A stretch of DNA of 64,000 nucleotides from Bacteroidota bacterium (GTDB taxonomy: Bacteria; Bacteroidota; Bacteroidia; B-17B0; Aurantibacillaceae). The notes under the pieces were generated by a model that did no database searches, was not told where the DNA came from, and saw nothing but the letters and a program-made list of their open reading frames with translations. The position numbers and the translations under genes were made by a program. This document shows positions 1 through 9,493 of the stretch, in pieces (position 1 is the first letter of the stretch; the number at the start of each line of letters is the position of its first letter). The stretch is taken from the NCBI GenBank assembly GCA_013287545.1, contig JABDDQ010000004.1:4086-68085 (forward strand), given 5' to 3'.

Positions 1-80
1 GTACCGAAACTAAATGAGTAAAAAAATATTAGCTATTTATTATACACAAACCGGGCAGTTAGGCGACATTTAATATGTTG

Positions 81-88
81 TAAGTTTG
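81..88 (+). promoter_or_regulatory. -7 promoter element of dapB
   Basis: TAAGTTTG matches the Bacteroidota primary sigma factor -7 consensus TAnnTTTG and lies 20 bases before the dapB ATG. No convincing -33 TTG is visible at the right spacing, so the call rests on the -7 element and position. Confidence 0.5.
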
Positions 89-108
89 CAAAACTAAGCA
101 TTTATAAA

Positions 109-822
109 ATGAACATAGCACTTTTTGGTTATGGTAAAATGGGTAAAGAAATTGAGCAAATTGCTTTACAACGAAACCACACCATAGTTTTAAAAATAGA
201 TAAACATAATATAAATGATATAACACAGCAGCAGTTAAAACAAGCCGATGTTGCTATTGAGTTTAGTACGCCTGATACCGTTATAGAAAACATTTATAAA
301 TGCTTTGATGCTAATTTGCCTATAGTGGTGGGAGCTACAGGTTGGTATAATAAGTTTGATGAAATAAAACAAGCTTGCTTAAAAAACAACCAATCACTTT
401 TTTATGCCACCAATTTTAGTTTGGGGGTAAACTTATTTTTTAAAATGAATGAACAAATAGCTAAAATGATGAATGGTTTTAGTGATTATGAAGTGGCTAT
501 GCAAGAAATTCATCACATTCATAAACTTGATAAGCCAAGCGGCACAGCCATTACAACTGCCGAACGAGTTTTAGCCAACCATGCTCAAAAAAATAAATGG
601 AGTATAGCTACTAATGCCGATAAAAATTTATTTATCGATGTAGTTCGTACCGATGAAGTACCAGGCACTCATACTGTTTCATATACATCTGCTGTTGATG
701 AGATCTCCATCACCCATAAAGCATTTAACCGCAAAGGCTTCGCATTGGGCGCTGTTTTAGCCGCAGAATTTATTCTGCATAAAAAAGGTGTTTATACTAT
801 GAATGATTTATTAAATTTATAA
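109..822 (+). CDS. dapB: 4-hydroxy-tetrahydrodipicolinate reductase
   Basis: Cytoplasmic NAD(P)H-dependent reductase of the diaminopimelate/lysine pathway, which makes tetrahydrodipicolinate for lysine and peptidoglycan. The 237-residue length is close to the family norm. The N-terminus carries the Rossmann nucleotide-binding loop GYGKMG (residues 7-12). The family signature E-x-HHxxK-x-D-x-PSGTA is intact at about residues 133-147 and holds the catalytic His and Lys. The ATG start sits 20 bases after a TAAGTTTG promoter element. A 15-base gap separates it from the following transporter gene on the same strand, so the two are probably co-transcribed. Identification is by motif and is secure. 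Confidence 0.95.
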   Translation: MNIALFGYGKMGKEIEQIALQRNHTIVLKIDKHNINDITQQQLKQADVAIEFSTPDTVIENIYKCFDANLPIVVGATGWYNKFDEIKQACLKNNQSLFYATNFSLGVNLFFKMNEQIAKMMNGFSDYEVAMQEIHHIHKLDKPSGTAITTAERVLANHAQKNKWSIATNADKNLFIDVVRTDEVPGTHTVSYTSAVDEISITHKAFNRKGFALGAVLAAEFILHKKGVYTMNDLLNL

Positions 823-837
823 CCTAAAGAATTATAT

Positions 838-2115
838 ATGCTTCTAAAAAACGATAAAAAAACAATTCGCGCCTGGACTTTTTACGATTGGGCAAATTCG
901 GTTTATCCATTAGTAATTTCATCGGCTATCTTTCCCATTTTTTATGAAAAAGTAACCAAAAATGATTTAAACGGCCTAATCCCTTTTTGTGGAGGTTCGT
1001 TTATAAATACAGCTTTTTATGGTTATGTAGTAGCTGTATCCTATCTTATTGTCGCCTTTTCATCACCTTTATTATCTGGCATGGCCGATTATTCAGATGG
1101 TAAGAAAAGATTTCTTAAAATGTTCTGTTATTTAGGCTCTCTTAGTTGTATTGCCTTAAGCTTTTTTAGTACCGAACATATTATATTAAGCATGCTGGCA
1201 TTAATGCTTGCCAGCGTAGGTTATTGGGGTAGTTTAGTTTTTTACAATGCTTATTTACCAGAAATTGCAGACCCCGACCAACACGATAAAATTAGTGCCC
1301 GTGGTTTTGCTATGGGTTATGTGGGTAGCTCTTTATTACTAATTGCTATTTTAGTATTGGCTGTTTTTACCAAAACTATTCCTAAAATACAATATACTTT
1401 TGCCTTAGTAGGTTTATGGTGGATAGTTTTTTCACAAGTTACATTCAGACGTTTGCCCGCTTCAGTTAAGCAAGATGGTCAAAAAAAACATTTATTAAGT
1501 AGCGGTTATAAAGAACTTAAAAACGTTTGGATAGACTTAAAACAACGCTTGCAATTACGTCGTTTTTTAACCAGTTATTTTATGTACAACATGGGCGTGC
1601 AAACCGTTATGATAATGGCTGTACCTTTTGCTACTAAGGCCATTAATTGGAAAGATGAAAATCAACAACAACAAAGTTTAATTATATCTATTTTAATTAT
1701 TCAATTTTTGGGTGTAGCGGGAGCATTTATGATGTCTAAACTATCATCTATTATAGGCAACATAAAAACAATAGGTCTTAACATTGTTATTTGGGCAGCT
1801 ATTTGTGTTTATACGTACTTATTGGTTGATAGCCCTATGGAGTTTTATATAGTAGCAGCATGTGTTGGTTTGGTAATGGGTGGCATACAAGCTTTATCGC
1901 GTAGCACCTATTCTAAAATGTTACCCGAAACTAAAGACCATGCCAGTTACTTTAGTTTTTATGATGTGAGCGAAAAAATAGGTTTGGCCATTGGTACTAC
2001 TACTTTTGGCTTAATTGAAGATGTAACAGGAGGAATTAGAAACTCAGTTTTATCACTAATTTTAATCTTTATAGTAGGTTTTGTCCTATTGTTACGCGTT
2101 CCAAAGGAGCAGTAA
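838..2115 (+). CDS. MFS transporter, UMF1 (Atg22-like) family
   Basis: Integral membrane protein of 425 residues with about 12 predicted membrane helices. The N-terminus contains the phrase FYDWANSVYPLVISS, typical of the UMF1/vacuole-effluxer-Atg22-like branch of the major facilitator superfamily. A loop with GMADYSDGKKR between early helices matches the MFS motif-A region, and another conserved stretch, MGGIQALSRSTYSKMLP, lies near residue 345. Bacterial members are predicted solute exporters and the substrate is unknown. It directly follows dapB on the same strand (15-base gap), but nothing in the sequence ties it to lysine metabolism. Start chosen at the first ATG, immediately before the conserved N-terminal segment. 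Confidence 0.85.
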   Translation: MLLKNDKKTIRAWTFYDWANSVYPLVISSAIFPIFYEKVTKNDLNGLIPFCGGSFINTAFYGYVVAVSYLIVAFSSPLLSGMADYSDGKKRFLKMFCYLGSLSCIALSFFSTEHIILSMLALMLASVGYWGSLVFYNAYLPEIADPDQHDKISARGFAMGYVGSSLLLIAILVLAVFTKTIPKIQYTFALVGLWWIVFSQVTFRRLPASVKQDGQKKHLLSSGYKELKNVWIDLKQRLQLRRFLTSYFMYNMGVQTVMIMAVPFATKAINWKDENQQQQSLIISILIIQFLGVAGAFMMSKLSSIIGNIKTIGLNIVIWAAICVYTYLLVDSPMEFYIVAACVGLVMGGIQALSRSTYSKMLPETKDHASYFSFYDVSEKIGLAIGTTTFGLIEDVTGGIRNSVLSLILIFIVGFVLLLRVPKEQ

Positions 2116-2201
2116 ATTAAATTTCAAAGCATTTACGCTCTAATAACTTCTTTATTAATTTGTTAATTAACCTTTAGAATATAACTACTCACCTCTATTT
2201 G

Positions 2202-2232
2202 TTGCAGTTTAGTTGTTTTTAAACTATATTTG
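2202..2232 (+). promoter_or_regulatory. Promoter with -33 TTG and -7 TATATTTG
   Basis: TTG at 2202-2204, a 20-base spacer and TATATTTG at 2225-2232 give a well-formed Bacteroidota promoter. It ends 26 bases before the GTG start of the PKD/T9SS gene at 2259. Confidence 0.55.
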
Positions 2233-2258
2233 CTTAATTATTAACGATTTAACTATTC

Positions 2259-5200
2259 GTGAAAAAAAGGTTTCTTTTCATGGTACTTTCTTTGTCTGTA
2301 TTTTTACAGGTGCAAAGCCAAGTATATAATAAACCTCATTCATGTATGAGTGAAGCTCCTTCACTCTATAACTGGCAAGATATAGAAGCCAAATTAACCA
2401 AGCGTTTACAAATTACACCTGCCGATTGTAAAAACTTTTTTAGATATGCAGCTAAACTAAAATATTTGAAAATAGAAGAATATCAAACTCTTGTAAAAGA
2501 AGGGGCTATAACCAAAGCAAATGCACAACAATATTGGGTAGATAAATTGCCTTATTTTGAAGATGTCTATAAATTCAAATACTTACTTGCTATTGAAAAA
2601 GAAAAAGCTGATGCAGAGAAAAGAAATTTAGAATTAAAAAGCGGCTTGCTTAATAAAACGGCAAGTACCAGTTGTAATAACTTAGATTTCTCTGCGGGTA
2701 ATTTAAGTAACTGGACGGGAAAATGGAATAATGGGGGATCTTCCAATAATATGACAGACCCTACTACCGGGCAGATTTATGGTTATGGAGGTTTAACGGT
2801 TACAGGTCTTAACTCAAGCCCAACCGGATACAATAGTATGGGCTATGTACATGAAATATGTACAGGTGGCACTGATAGAAACGTGCCAATTAGCACAGTC
2901 CCTCCGGGACATTCTTATTCTCTGCGTTTAGGAGACGATAGTGCTTATATAGAAAATATAAATAGTACAAACAAGTATCCATTTAATCATCAAATCATTT
3001 CTAATACTTTTGCTGTAACAGCTTCATCTAAAACCATCACGTATTGGTATGCAGTAGTTTTAAGTCAAGGTATAGGTGCAATACACCCCCCTGTTGACCA
3101 ACCTTATTTTAGAATACGCATGTATGATGGAACAGGAGCTGAAATAACCTGTGCCAATTACGATGTAAATGTGGCTACAGCAGCTAATGTTGGTGGCTTT
3201 GATAGTTTGGCCGCTCCTGGAAACACTAATGAATTTTATTATAGAAATTGGACACCTGTTTTTATACCTTTAGATAATTACATGGGGCAAAATATTACGA
3301 TAACTTTTGAAAGTTCTGATTGTGATAAAGGAGGACATTTTGGATATGCTTATCTTGCGGTAGATTGTGCTCCTGAAGCGGTTGTTGTAAATCAAACACA
3401 ACCATGCGTAGGAGGAGATGCTACCCTGACAGCACCCGCAGGATTGGCTACATATACTTGGACCGGACCAGGCATAGTAGGTTCAAACACAGTGCAGGTA
3501 GCTAGTGCCAACGTTGGGGGTACATATACAGTTAGCATGACAACTTTTGCTAATGCAGGGCAAACCGGTTGTGTACTTACTTTGTCTGCCAGCGTAGCTA
3601 GCTCTACGTTATCTCCGGTAGCTTCATTTTCGGCTACAACACCTTGTTTAAATAATAGTACTCAGTTTACCGATGAATCTACTTTAGCTGCTAATCAGGG
3701 AACTCTTGATGCATGGAATTGGACCTTTGGAGATGGTGCAACATCTACTTCAAGTAACCCAACACACACCTATGCTACTGCGGGTTCATTTCCTGTAAGT
3801 TATTCTATAACCAGTTCAGAAGGGTGTACAGCAACTTATAGTACAATGGTTACTGTAAACCCTATACCTACAGCTTCTTTTATAGCAGATACTGTTTGTA
3901 AACAACTCGTTACAACATTTACAAACACATCAACCGGCGGAACATCCTACAATTGGAATTTTGGAGATGGTGCAGGTACTTCAGTTGTTAAAAACCCCAC
4001 ATATATCTATACTAATTCAGGTACTTTTGTGGCTACTTTAACGGTAACAAATAGCTTTAATTGTCCGGTAACTACAACCAATAGTGTTGAAGTAACTGCC
4101 AATGCAATTGTAGCTTATTCAACACCAACGGTTTGTGTAGGTTCAAATTCTGTTTTTAATAATACATCTACGCCTACTACAAACGTAGCATATAATTGGA
4201 ATTTTGGTGATGCTACAAATCCGGCAGATACATCAAATTTGCAAAACCCTACCTATCTTTATCCCACTGCTGGTACTTATACGGTTGATTTAACAATAAC
4301 ATCTACAAGTGGTTGTGTTTCATCAAAAATAATTACTGTAAACGTAAACCCAATACCGCAGGTTGCAGTTACATCGCCACCTCCTTATTGTTGGAATGAT
4401 GTTGTGCCTCCTCCTACATATACACCTTCGCCAAATGCAAATGTTGCTTACTCCTGGGTAAACAACAACCCATCTATTGGCTTGGCTCAAACTAATGGAG
4501 TTGGTGTTACACCACAATTTACTGCCGCAGTAAATAATACAGGGACAAATATTTTAGGTGTTATAACAGTTACACCTTCTTTAAATGGATGTACCGGTTC
4601 GCCAGAAAGTTATACTGTTGTCGTAAAACCTACGCCTTCGGTTACTCATGGTAACTTAGAGTATTGTCCTAACGCAGTTGTATCTGCTGATACAATAACT
4701 GCTGTACCTGCAAATGCCACTATTACTTGGAATACAATAAACACTCCTTTTATTGGTTTATCTACTACAAACGGAAGTACACTTATTCCTTCATTTACAT
4801 CAGTAGGTTCTGCTTCCGGACAACAAAGCAACCTTATTGTGGTTACTGATACTTTAAATGGTTGTGCAGGACCACCAATAACGTTTTCTATAACGGTTGA
4901 TCCAAATCCGGTAGCTAAGTTTTATTATGTAGGTGCTTGTGATGGGAATAATACGCAATTTGTAGACGAGTCTACTTCCGCCGGAAGCCCAATCTCTCAA
5001 TGGAATTGGAATTTTGGAACCGGAACATCTACCATAAAAGACCCATCTTTTTTATTGACGCCGGCTAATACAACATTTGCGGTAAGCTTAACGGTTACCA
5101 CACTTGCCGGTTGTAAAAATAATGTTACCGAATCGGTATTTGTTAACCCAAGTGCGAAAGTTGATTTTTTTGCAGATTCAGTAAGTTGCACCCCATTGAA

Positions 5201-5981
5201 AACTATATTTACGGATGTTGTTTCTATACCGGTAAAAACTTGGACGTGGGATTTTGGCAACTCCTCAACGGCTACTTATACCACGCAAACAATAGCGCAA
5301 CAAACATATACTAATGGCTCGCATACTCAAACCAATTATTATTCAGTATCGTTAACTGTAGTAACCGATAGTAATTGTGTTACTACAATTACCAAACCTA
5401 ATTACATAACGGTATATCCAAAACCATTGGCAGGTTTTGCATGGGGGCCTAAAGATGCTGATATTATTGACCCACTTGTCTATTTTCAAAACCAATCAAT
5501 AGGTGCATCAGGTCCACATGCTTATAACTGGAATTTTGGAGACTATTATGAAACCGTTGATTCACTTAATTATTCAACTATAGCAAACCCTCAGCATGCA
5601 TATAGCGAACAAGCACCCGGTGATTATGTAGTAACTCAAATTGTTCAAAATATATATGGTTGCGCAGATACAATTAGAGAAATTGTAATTATTAACGATG
5701 CAGTTACATTTTATATTCCTAATGCTTTTTCGCCTAATGGCGATGGTACAAATGAGGGCTTTAAAGGTGAGGGGATAGGCATTAAGGATAATACATACAA
5801 TATGTGGATTTTTGATCGTTGGGGTTTAATGATTTTTCATGCAACTAATTTAGAAACCAGTTGGGATGGACGTAAAAATGGTGATATTGTACAAGAAGAT
5901 GTTTATGTTTGGAAGGTGAGTTTTTACGACGATTTTAATAAATCGCACGATTATCATGGTACAGTTACCGTGGTTAGATAA
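2259..5981 (+). CDS. Giant PKD-domain protein with T9SS type B (gliding-motility-associated) C-terminal sorting domain
   Basis: Predicted secreted surface protein of 1240 residues; the start is GTG, directly giving a classic signal peptide (KKR then a hydrophobic stretch ending QVQSQ). Residues about 135-370 form a jelly-roll/lectin-like domain with PGHSYSLRLGDD and ESSDCDKGGHFGYAYLAVDC. The same domain occurs in the protein encoded at 61165-64000. Several PKD repeats follow, recognised by W-x-FGDG and a TYTxxG-like strand (for example near residue 485). The last about 90 residues, from IPNAFSPNGDGTNEGF through IFDRWGLMIF to the terminal VTVVR, match the CHU_C/type B sorting domain that routes proteins through T9SS. 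Role is probably adhesion or extracellular matrix; the ligand is unknown. Confidence 0.85.
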   Translation: MKKRFLFMVLSLSVFLQVQSQVYNKPHSCMSEAPSLYNWQDIEAKLTKRLQITPADCKNFFRYAAKLKYLKIEEYQTLVKEGAITKANAQQYWVDKLPYFEDVYKFKYLLAIEKEKADAEKRNLELKSGLLNKTASTSCNNLDFSAGNLSNWTGKWNNGGSSNNMTDPTTGQIYGYGGLTVTGLNSSPTGYNSMGYVHEICTGGTDRNVPISTVPPGHSYSLRLGDDSAYIENINSTNKYPFNHQIISNTFAVTASSKTITYWYAVVLSQGIGAIHPPVDQPYFRIRMYDGTGAEITCANYDVNVATAANVGGFDSLAAPGNTNEFYYRNWTPVFIPLDNYMGQNITITFESSDCDKGGHFGYAYLAVDCAPEAVVVNQTQPCVGGDATLTAPAGLATYTWTGPGIVGSNTVQVASANVGGTYTVSMTTFANAGQTGCVLTLSASVASSTLSPVASFSATTPCLNNSTQFTDESTLAANQGTLDAWNWTFGDGATSTSSNPTHTYATAGSFPVSYSITSSEGCTATYSTMVTVNPIPTASFIADTVCKQLVTTFTNTSTGGTSYNWNFGDGAGTSVVKNPTYIYTNSGTFVATLTVTNSFNCPVTTTNSVEVTANAIVAYSTPTVCVGSNSVFNNTSTPTTNVAYNWNFGDATNPADTSNLQNPTYLYPTAGTYTVDLTITSTSGCVSSKIITVNVNPIPQVAVTSPPPYCWNDVVPPPTYTPSPNANVAYSWVNNNPSIGLAQTNGVGVTPQFTAAVNNTGTNILGVITVTPSLNGCTGSPESYTVVVKPTPSVTHGNLEYCPNAVVSADTITAVPANATITWNTINTPFIGLSTTNGSTLIPSFTSVGSASGQQSNLIVVTDTLNGCAGPPITFSITVDPNPVAKFYYVGACDGNNTQFVDESTSAGSPISQWNWNFGTGTSTIKDPSFLLTPANTTFAVSLTVTTLAGCKNNVTESVFVNPSAKVDFFADSVSCTPLKTIFTDVVSIPVKTWTWDFGNSSTATYTTQTIAQQTYTNGSHTQTNYYSVSLTVVTDSNCVTTITKPNYITVYPKPLAGFAWGPKDADIIDPLVYFQNQSIGASGPHAYNWNFGDYYETVDSLNYSTIANPQHAYSEQAPGDYVVTQIVQNIYGCADTIREIVIINDAVTFYIPNAFSPNGDGTNEGFKGEGIGIKDNTYNMWIFDRWGLMIFHATNLETSWDGRKNGDIVQEDVYVWKVSFYDDFNKSHDYHGTVTVVR

Positions 5982-6011
5982 AATAAATTAGTTAATCATT
6001 AAATTATATTG

Positions 6012-6184
6012 TACATTTGCGTGCTTCTTTAAAGAAGATTGTATCTCAGTCTATTTGTAACAAACATTGCAATCCGATAAATTTTACATTTTCTTAATTA
6101 AGTAACCGAAAGGGTGTATTTAGTATTTACGCGCGCTTTTGATTAAATTTAAACAAATACAAAATAAATAAAACAAAACAAAAA
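6012..6184 (+). promoter_or_regulatory. cspA promoter and long 5' leader
   Basis: TACATTTG at 6012-6019 fits the -7 consensus and lies 165 bases before the cspA ATG. If used, it gives an approximately 155-base untranslated leader. Long structured leaders are the usual way cold-shock mRNAs are regulated by temperature. The leader ends in an A-rich stretch just before the ATG. The promoter is seen in sequence; the thermoregulatory role is inferred. Confidence 0.35.
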
Positions 6185-6376
6185 ATGAAAAACGGAGTAG
6201 TAAAATTTTTTAATGAAACCAAAGGTTTCGGATTCATTAAAACAGAAGGAACAGGTGAAGAAATCTTTGTTCATGTATCAGGTATCCAAGACGAAATTCG
6301 TGAAAACGATAACGTAACTTTTGATGTACAAGAAGGTAAAAAAGGATTAAATGCTGTTAACGTAAAACTTGCATAA
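6185..6376 (+). CDS. cspA: Cold-shock domain protein (CspA family)
   Basis: Small 63-residue OB-fold RNA/ssDNA chaperone, cytoplasmic. It carries the two RNA-binding motifs in order: RNP1-like KGFGFIK around residue 14 and RNP2-like IFVHVSG around residue 27. Length and the N-terminal phrase NGVVKFFNETKGFGFI match the bacterial CspA family. It stands alone, with a long 5' leader and a strong hairpin terminator immediately downstream, so it is a monocistronic unit. The paralogue letter cannot be assigned. Confidence 0.93.
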   Translation: MKNGVVKFFNETKGFGFIKTEGTGEEIFVHVSGIQDEIRENDNVTFDVQEGKKGLNAVNVKLA

Positions 6377-6395
6377 TTTATATTTCCTATAAAAG

Positions 6396-6423
6396 AAACG
6401 CCGGCTTTTAGTCGGCGTTTTTT
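6396..6423 (+). terminator. Intrinsic terminator after cspA
   Basis: AAACGCCG (6396-6403) pairs perfectly with CGGCGTTT (6413-6420) around a 9-base loop, and the T-run continues to 6423. Confidence 0.85.
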
Positions 6424-6536
6424 GTTTTATATAAGATCTAATTTCTCTCTAACTATATACATTATTAAAGCCCAAACTGTAACAAAAGTATTTTGGCTAA
6501 AAAAACTTTAAACCACTGATAATTAGTAAAAAAGTG

Positions 6537-6544
6537 TATCTTTG
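6537..6544 (+). promoter_or_regulatory. -7 promoter element of the HU-like gene
   Basis: TATCTTTG is a perfect TAnnTTTG match, 25 bases before the ATG at 6570. Confidence 0.55.
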
Positions 6545-6569
6545 CCCCCTATTTTTAAAAGCTTAATAA

Positions 6570-6860
6570 ATGACCAAAGCCGACATAGTAAATGAGATAG
6601 CTGAAAAAACAGGGGTAGAACGTACCATTGTATTAAATACAGTTGAATCTTTTATGAAGGTTGTTAAAAACAATATGACCCAAGGTAAAAATATTTACCT
6701 GCGTGGGTTTGGTACTTTTTTATGTAAAAAACGTGCAGCTAAAATTGGCCGTAATATTACCAAAAACCAGGCTGTACACATTCCGGCGCACTTTATACCT
6801 GCTTTTAAACCTGCCAAAACATTTGCAGATAAGATTAAGAAAAACGTTAAAGCAGAATGA
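6570..6860 (+). CDS. HU/IHF-family DNA-binding protein
   Basis: Histone-like dimeric DNA-bending protein of 96 residues, acting on the nucleoid. The N-terminal helices (TKADIVNEIAEKTG) and the central GFGTF strand are typical. The DNA-binding arm signature is present as GRNITKNQAVHIPAH followed by FIPAFKPAKTF; the usual GRNP is GRNI here. A perfect TATCTTTG promoter precedes it. The stop overlaps the start of the TPR gene by four bases (ATGA), implying translational coupling. It cannot be assigned specifically to HU or IHF. Confidence 0.92.
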   Translation: MTKADIVNEIAEKTGVERTIVLNTVESFMKVVKNNMTQGKNIYLRGFGTFLCKKRAAKIGRNITKNQAVHIPAHFIPAFKPAKTFADKIKKNVKAE

Positions 6861-7678
6861 AAAATACCCGTACGCTACAGCTAATTGTAGTTACTTGTTC
6901 TGTTATATTATTTGTTCTTTTATTTATTGCCAACAAAAAACCGGTTAAAAAAGCCGAGGATATTGCTGAAAAAACTACAACGCAAGTTGTAGATATTAAA
7001 GTATATGTAGATGCGCTTATATCTGCCATGTCTGATAAAGACAAGAAAGAATATGAAGCACTTGACAAAAAAGCTATCGATACAACAGGCATAAATGCTG
7101 TAGTGGAATTTTTCAATATCAAAAAACTACCTGTAGCATCTTGTTTTTACTATCAAAAGAAAGCTGAAAAAATAAACTCCGCTAAAGTGTGGTGCGATGC
7201 AGGTAACCGCTATTTTTATTCGGTAGGGTTTATAAAAGATAAAAACCAAGCACAAAGCCTTTACCAAAGCGCTATGTTTTGCTACAATAAGTCTTTATCT
7301 ATTCAACCAAATTATAGTCAGGCTAAAATTCAATTAGCATCTTGTTATGTTGAAGGAAGCACCGACCCTATGAAAGGTATAGGAATGCTTAAAGAAGTTG
7401 AACTGGCTGATAGCACAAACATACAAGTGCAAATGGTTTTAGGTGCTTTTGCAGTAAAATCGGGTCAGTTTGATAAAGCAGAAGTTCGCTATCAAAAAGT
7501 ACTTAAAATAAACCCTGAATATTTGGAAGCCTATTTATTTCTGGCTGATATTTATGAGAAAAAAGGAGAGAAAACGAAAACAATTGAGACACTGGAAAAA
7601 TACGTGGCTTTAACGCCCGACAAAGAAATTAGAGAACAAATTAAAAAATATATACAACAATTAAAAAGTAATGTTTAA
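6857..7678 (+). CDS. Membrane-anchored tetratricopeptide-repeat protein
   Basis: 273 residues. A single N-terminal hydrophobic segment (about residues 8-24, LIVVTCSVILFVLLFIA) acts as a signal anchor, followed by a charged region. From about residue 120 there are TPR-like helical pairs, for example the stretch containing AMFCYNKSLSIQPNYSQA and the later KVLKINPEYLEAYLFLADIY. The protein is probably a periplasmic scaffold. It overlaps the upstream HU-like gene by four bases, an arrangement that suggests a conserved operon, and precedes the ribosomal-peptide/RNase G pair. No catalytic motif is seen and the partner is unknown. Confidence 0.75.
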   Translation: MKNTRTLQLIVVTCSVILFVLLFIANKKPVKKAEDIAEKTTTQVVDIKVYVDALISAMSDKDKKEYEALDKKAIDTTGINAVVEFFNIKKLPVASCFYYQKKAEKINSAKVWCDAGNRYFYSVGFIKDKNQAQSLYQSAMFCYNKSLSIQPNYSQAKIQLASCYVEGSTDPMKGIGMLKEVELADSTNIQVQMVLGAFAVKSGQFDKAEVRYQKVLKINPEYLEAYLFLADIYEKKGEKTKTIETLEKYVALTPDKEIREQIKKYIQQLKSNV

Positions 7679-7717
7679 CCAGCCGAGGTTATAAACCAAA
7701 GCACAAAAATAAATTCT

Positions 7718-7807
7718 ATGCCAAGCGGAAAGAAAAGAAAACGTCATAAAATGGCCACTCATAAGCGTAAAAAACGTCTTAGAAAGAACCGTCATAAAAA
7801 GAAATAA
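7718..7807 (+). CDS. Very small basic ribosomal peptide, AURKAIP1/COX24-domain (mS38/bS22-like)
   Basis: A 29-residue ORF begins at ATG 7718 with MPSGKKRKRHKMATHKR and ends RHKKK; more than half of its residues are Lys, Arg or His. This sequence pattern (GKKRKRHKMxxHKxKKRxRKxRxKxK) is that of the small AURKAIP1/COX24-domain proteins of Bacteroidota, related to mitochondrial mS38 and mycobacterial bS22, which bind the small ribosomal subunit. It lies between the TPR gene and RNase G and is followed by a hairpin terminator. The assignment is by pattern memory, not a search. Confidence 0.75.
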   Translation: MPSGKKRKRHKMATHKRKKRLRKNRHKKK

Positions 7808-7826
7808 TCTATTTCTTTAAATAATT

Positions 7827-7867
7827 CGCCTTAGGCTGAAAAGAGCATATCTTTTCAGCTTTTGGCG
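7827..7867 (+). terminator. Intrinsic terminator after the small ribosomal peptide gene
   Basis: GCTGAAAAG (7835-7843) pairs with CTTTTCAGC (7851-7859) around a 7-base loop and is followed by T4. An outer CGCC (7827-7830) can pair with GGCG (7864-7867). Confidence 0.75.
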
Positions 7868-7893
7868 CATATATATATTCAATCATATTTATC

Positions 7894-9450
7894 GTGAATT
7901 ACGAACTGATTATAAACAAAACCTCGGACGAGATTGTCATAGCTTTGCTTAATGACAAGCGTTTGATAGAGTTGCATCGCGAAAAAGGTAATCTAAAGTG
8001 GGCTGTTGGTGATATTTATTTAGGCAAAGTGGGGAAGGTTATGACCGGACTTAATGCTGCTTTTATAGATGTCGGTTACGAAAAAGACGCTTTTTTACAC
8101 TATTTAGATTTAGGCCCGCAGGCAGCTACACTTACCAAATTTGTTGAACAGGTAAAATCGGGCAAACAAACTACATCTAACCTGATGTATTTTAAAGCCG
8201 AAAAAGATATACCTAAAGATGGTAAAATAAATACACTTGTAAAAAGTGGACAAGATATTTTAATACAGGTTGCTAAAGAACCTATTTCTGCAAAAGGGCC
8301 TCGTGTTACTTGCGAAATTTCTTTAGCCGGTCGTTTTTTAGTACTTATTCCTTTTGCAGATAAAGTTTCTATCTCTTCTAAAATAAGAAGTCAGGAAGAA
8401 AAAGTTCGCCTTAAAGAACTGGTGCAAAATATTAAACCAAAAAATTTTGGTGTAATTATTCGTACCGTAGCCGAAGGTAAAACTGTAGCTGAGGTAGAAG
8501 CTGATTTAAACGATTTAGTAGCTAAGTGGGAAGAGTGTTTTAAAACCCTTAAAACGGCTCAACCGCCTGCTCGTGTGCTTGGCGAAGTTGATAGAACCAA
8601 TGCTTTGTTACGTGATATACTGAACGAAAAATTTTCGGCAGTACACATCAACGATAAACAAATACATACGGATATAACTACGTATCTTAAAAATATTGCG
8701 CCCGACCAACTAAGCATTATTAAATCGTACGATAGTAAAATTCCAATTTTTGATAGTTTCGGTATTGAAAAGCAGATAAAATCGCTTTTTGGCAAAACAG
8801 TTCACTTAAAAAGTGGAGCTTATTTAATAGTTGAGCACACCGAAGCCTTACACGTTATTGATGTAAATAGCGGAAACCGTGCAAAATCAACCAATACGCA
8901 AGATGAAAATGCTTTAGAGGTTAACCTGGAAGCTGCCGCTGAAATTGCTCGTCAACTAAGACTGCGTGATATGGGTGGCATTATTGTGGTTGACTTTATT
9001 GATATGCGTAACCCTGAGTATCGTCGTGAACTTTTTGAGAAATTTAAAGAGTTTATGAAAACCGATAGGGCTAAGCATAATGTTTTGCCACCAAGTAAAT
9101 TTGGTTTAATACAGCTTACCCGTCAGCGTGTGCGCCCTGAAATGAATGTTGATGTGCAAGAAGTTTGTCCAAGTTGTAACGGTACAGGTAAAGTACAACC
9201 AAGTGTGTTGTTTGTTGAACAAATTGAAAGCGCCTTAAAATACATTGTAAAAGAACAAAACTTAAAGAAAATAACTCTTTGTGTACATCCTTATATTGAG
9301 GCTTTTATAACAAAAGGTTTCTTTTGGAATAGTCTTCTACATAAATGGAAAAAAGCTACCGGTTGTAAAATAACTGTACGTAGCATGGCTTCTTTTGCCT
9401 TTACACAGTTTAAGTTTTATAACGAGGCCGACGACGAAATAATCATGTAG
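7894..9450 (+). CDS. rng: Ribonuclease E/G family endoribonuclease
   Basis: Cytoplasmic endoribonuclease for rRNA maturation and mRNA decay, 518 residues, the short RNase G form without the long RNase E tail. Start is GTG (NYELIINKTSDEIVIALL), the usual position for the family. The S1-like RNA-binding domain follows (GDIYLGKVGKVMTGLNAAFIDVG). Catalytic magnesium aspartates lie in VIDVNSGNR (about residue 320) and VDFIDMR (about residue 368). The Zn-link motif CPSCNGTGK near residue 425 holds the dimer together. It sits just after the ribosomal peptide gene, though a terminator separates them. Confidence 0.95.
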   Translation: MNYELIINKTSDEIVIALLNDKRLIELHREKGNLKWAVGDIYLGKVGKVMTGLNAAFIDVGYEKDAFLHYLDLGPQAATLTKFVEQVKSGKQTTSNLMYFKAEKDIPKDGKINTLVKSGQDILIQVAKEPISAKGPRVTCEISLAGRFLVLIPFADKVSISSKIRSQEEKVRLKELVQNIKPKNFGVIIRTVAEGKTVAEVEADLNDLVAKWEECFKTLKTAQPPARVLGEVDRTNALLRDILNEKFSAVHINDKQIHTDITTYLKNIAPDQLSIIKSYDSKIPIFDSFGIEKQIKSLFGKTVHLKSGAYLIVEHTEALHVIDVNSGNRAKSTNTQDENALEVNLEAAAEIARQLRLRDMGGIIVVDFIDMRNPEYRRELFEKFKEFMKTDRAKHNVLPPSKFGLIQLTRQRVRPEMNVDVQEVCPSCNGTGKVQPSVLFVEQIESALKYIVKEQNLKKITLCVHPYIEAFITKGFFWNSLLHKWKKATGCKITVRSMASFAFTQFKFYNEADDEIIM

Positions 9451-9493
9451 TCGATTAATTAAAATATTGTATCAATAATTCAATAAGCACAAT

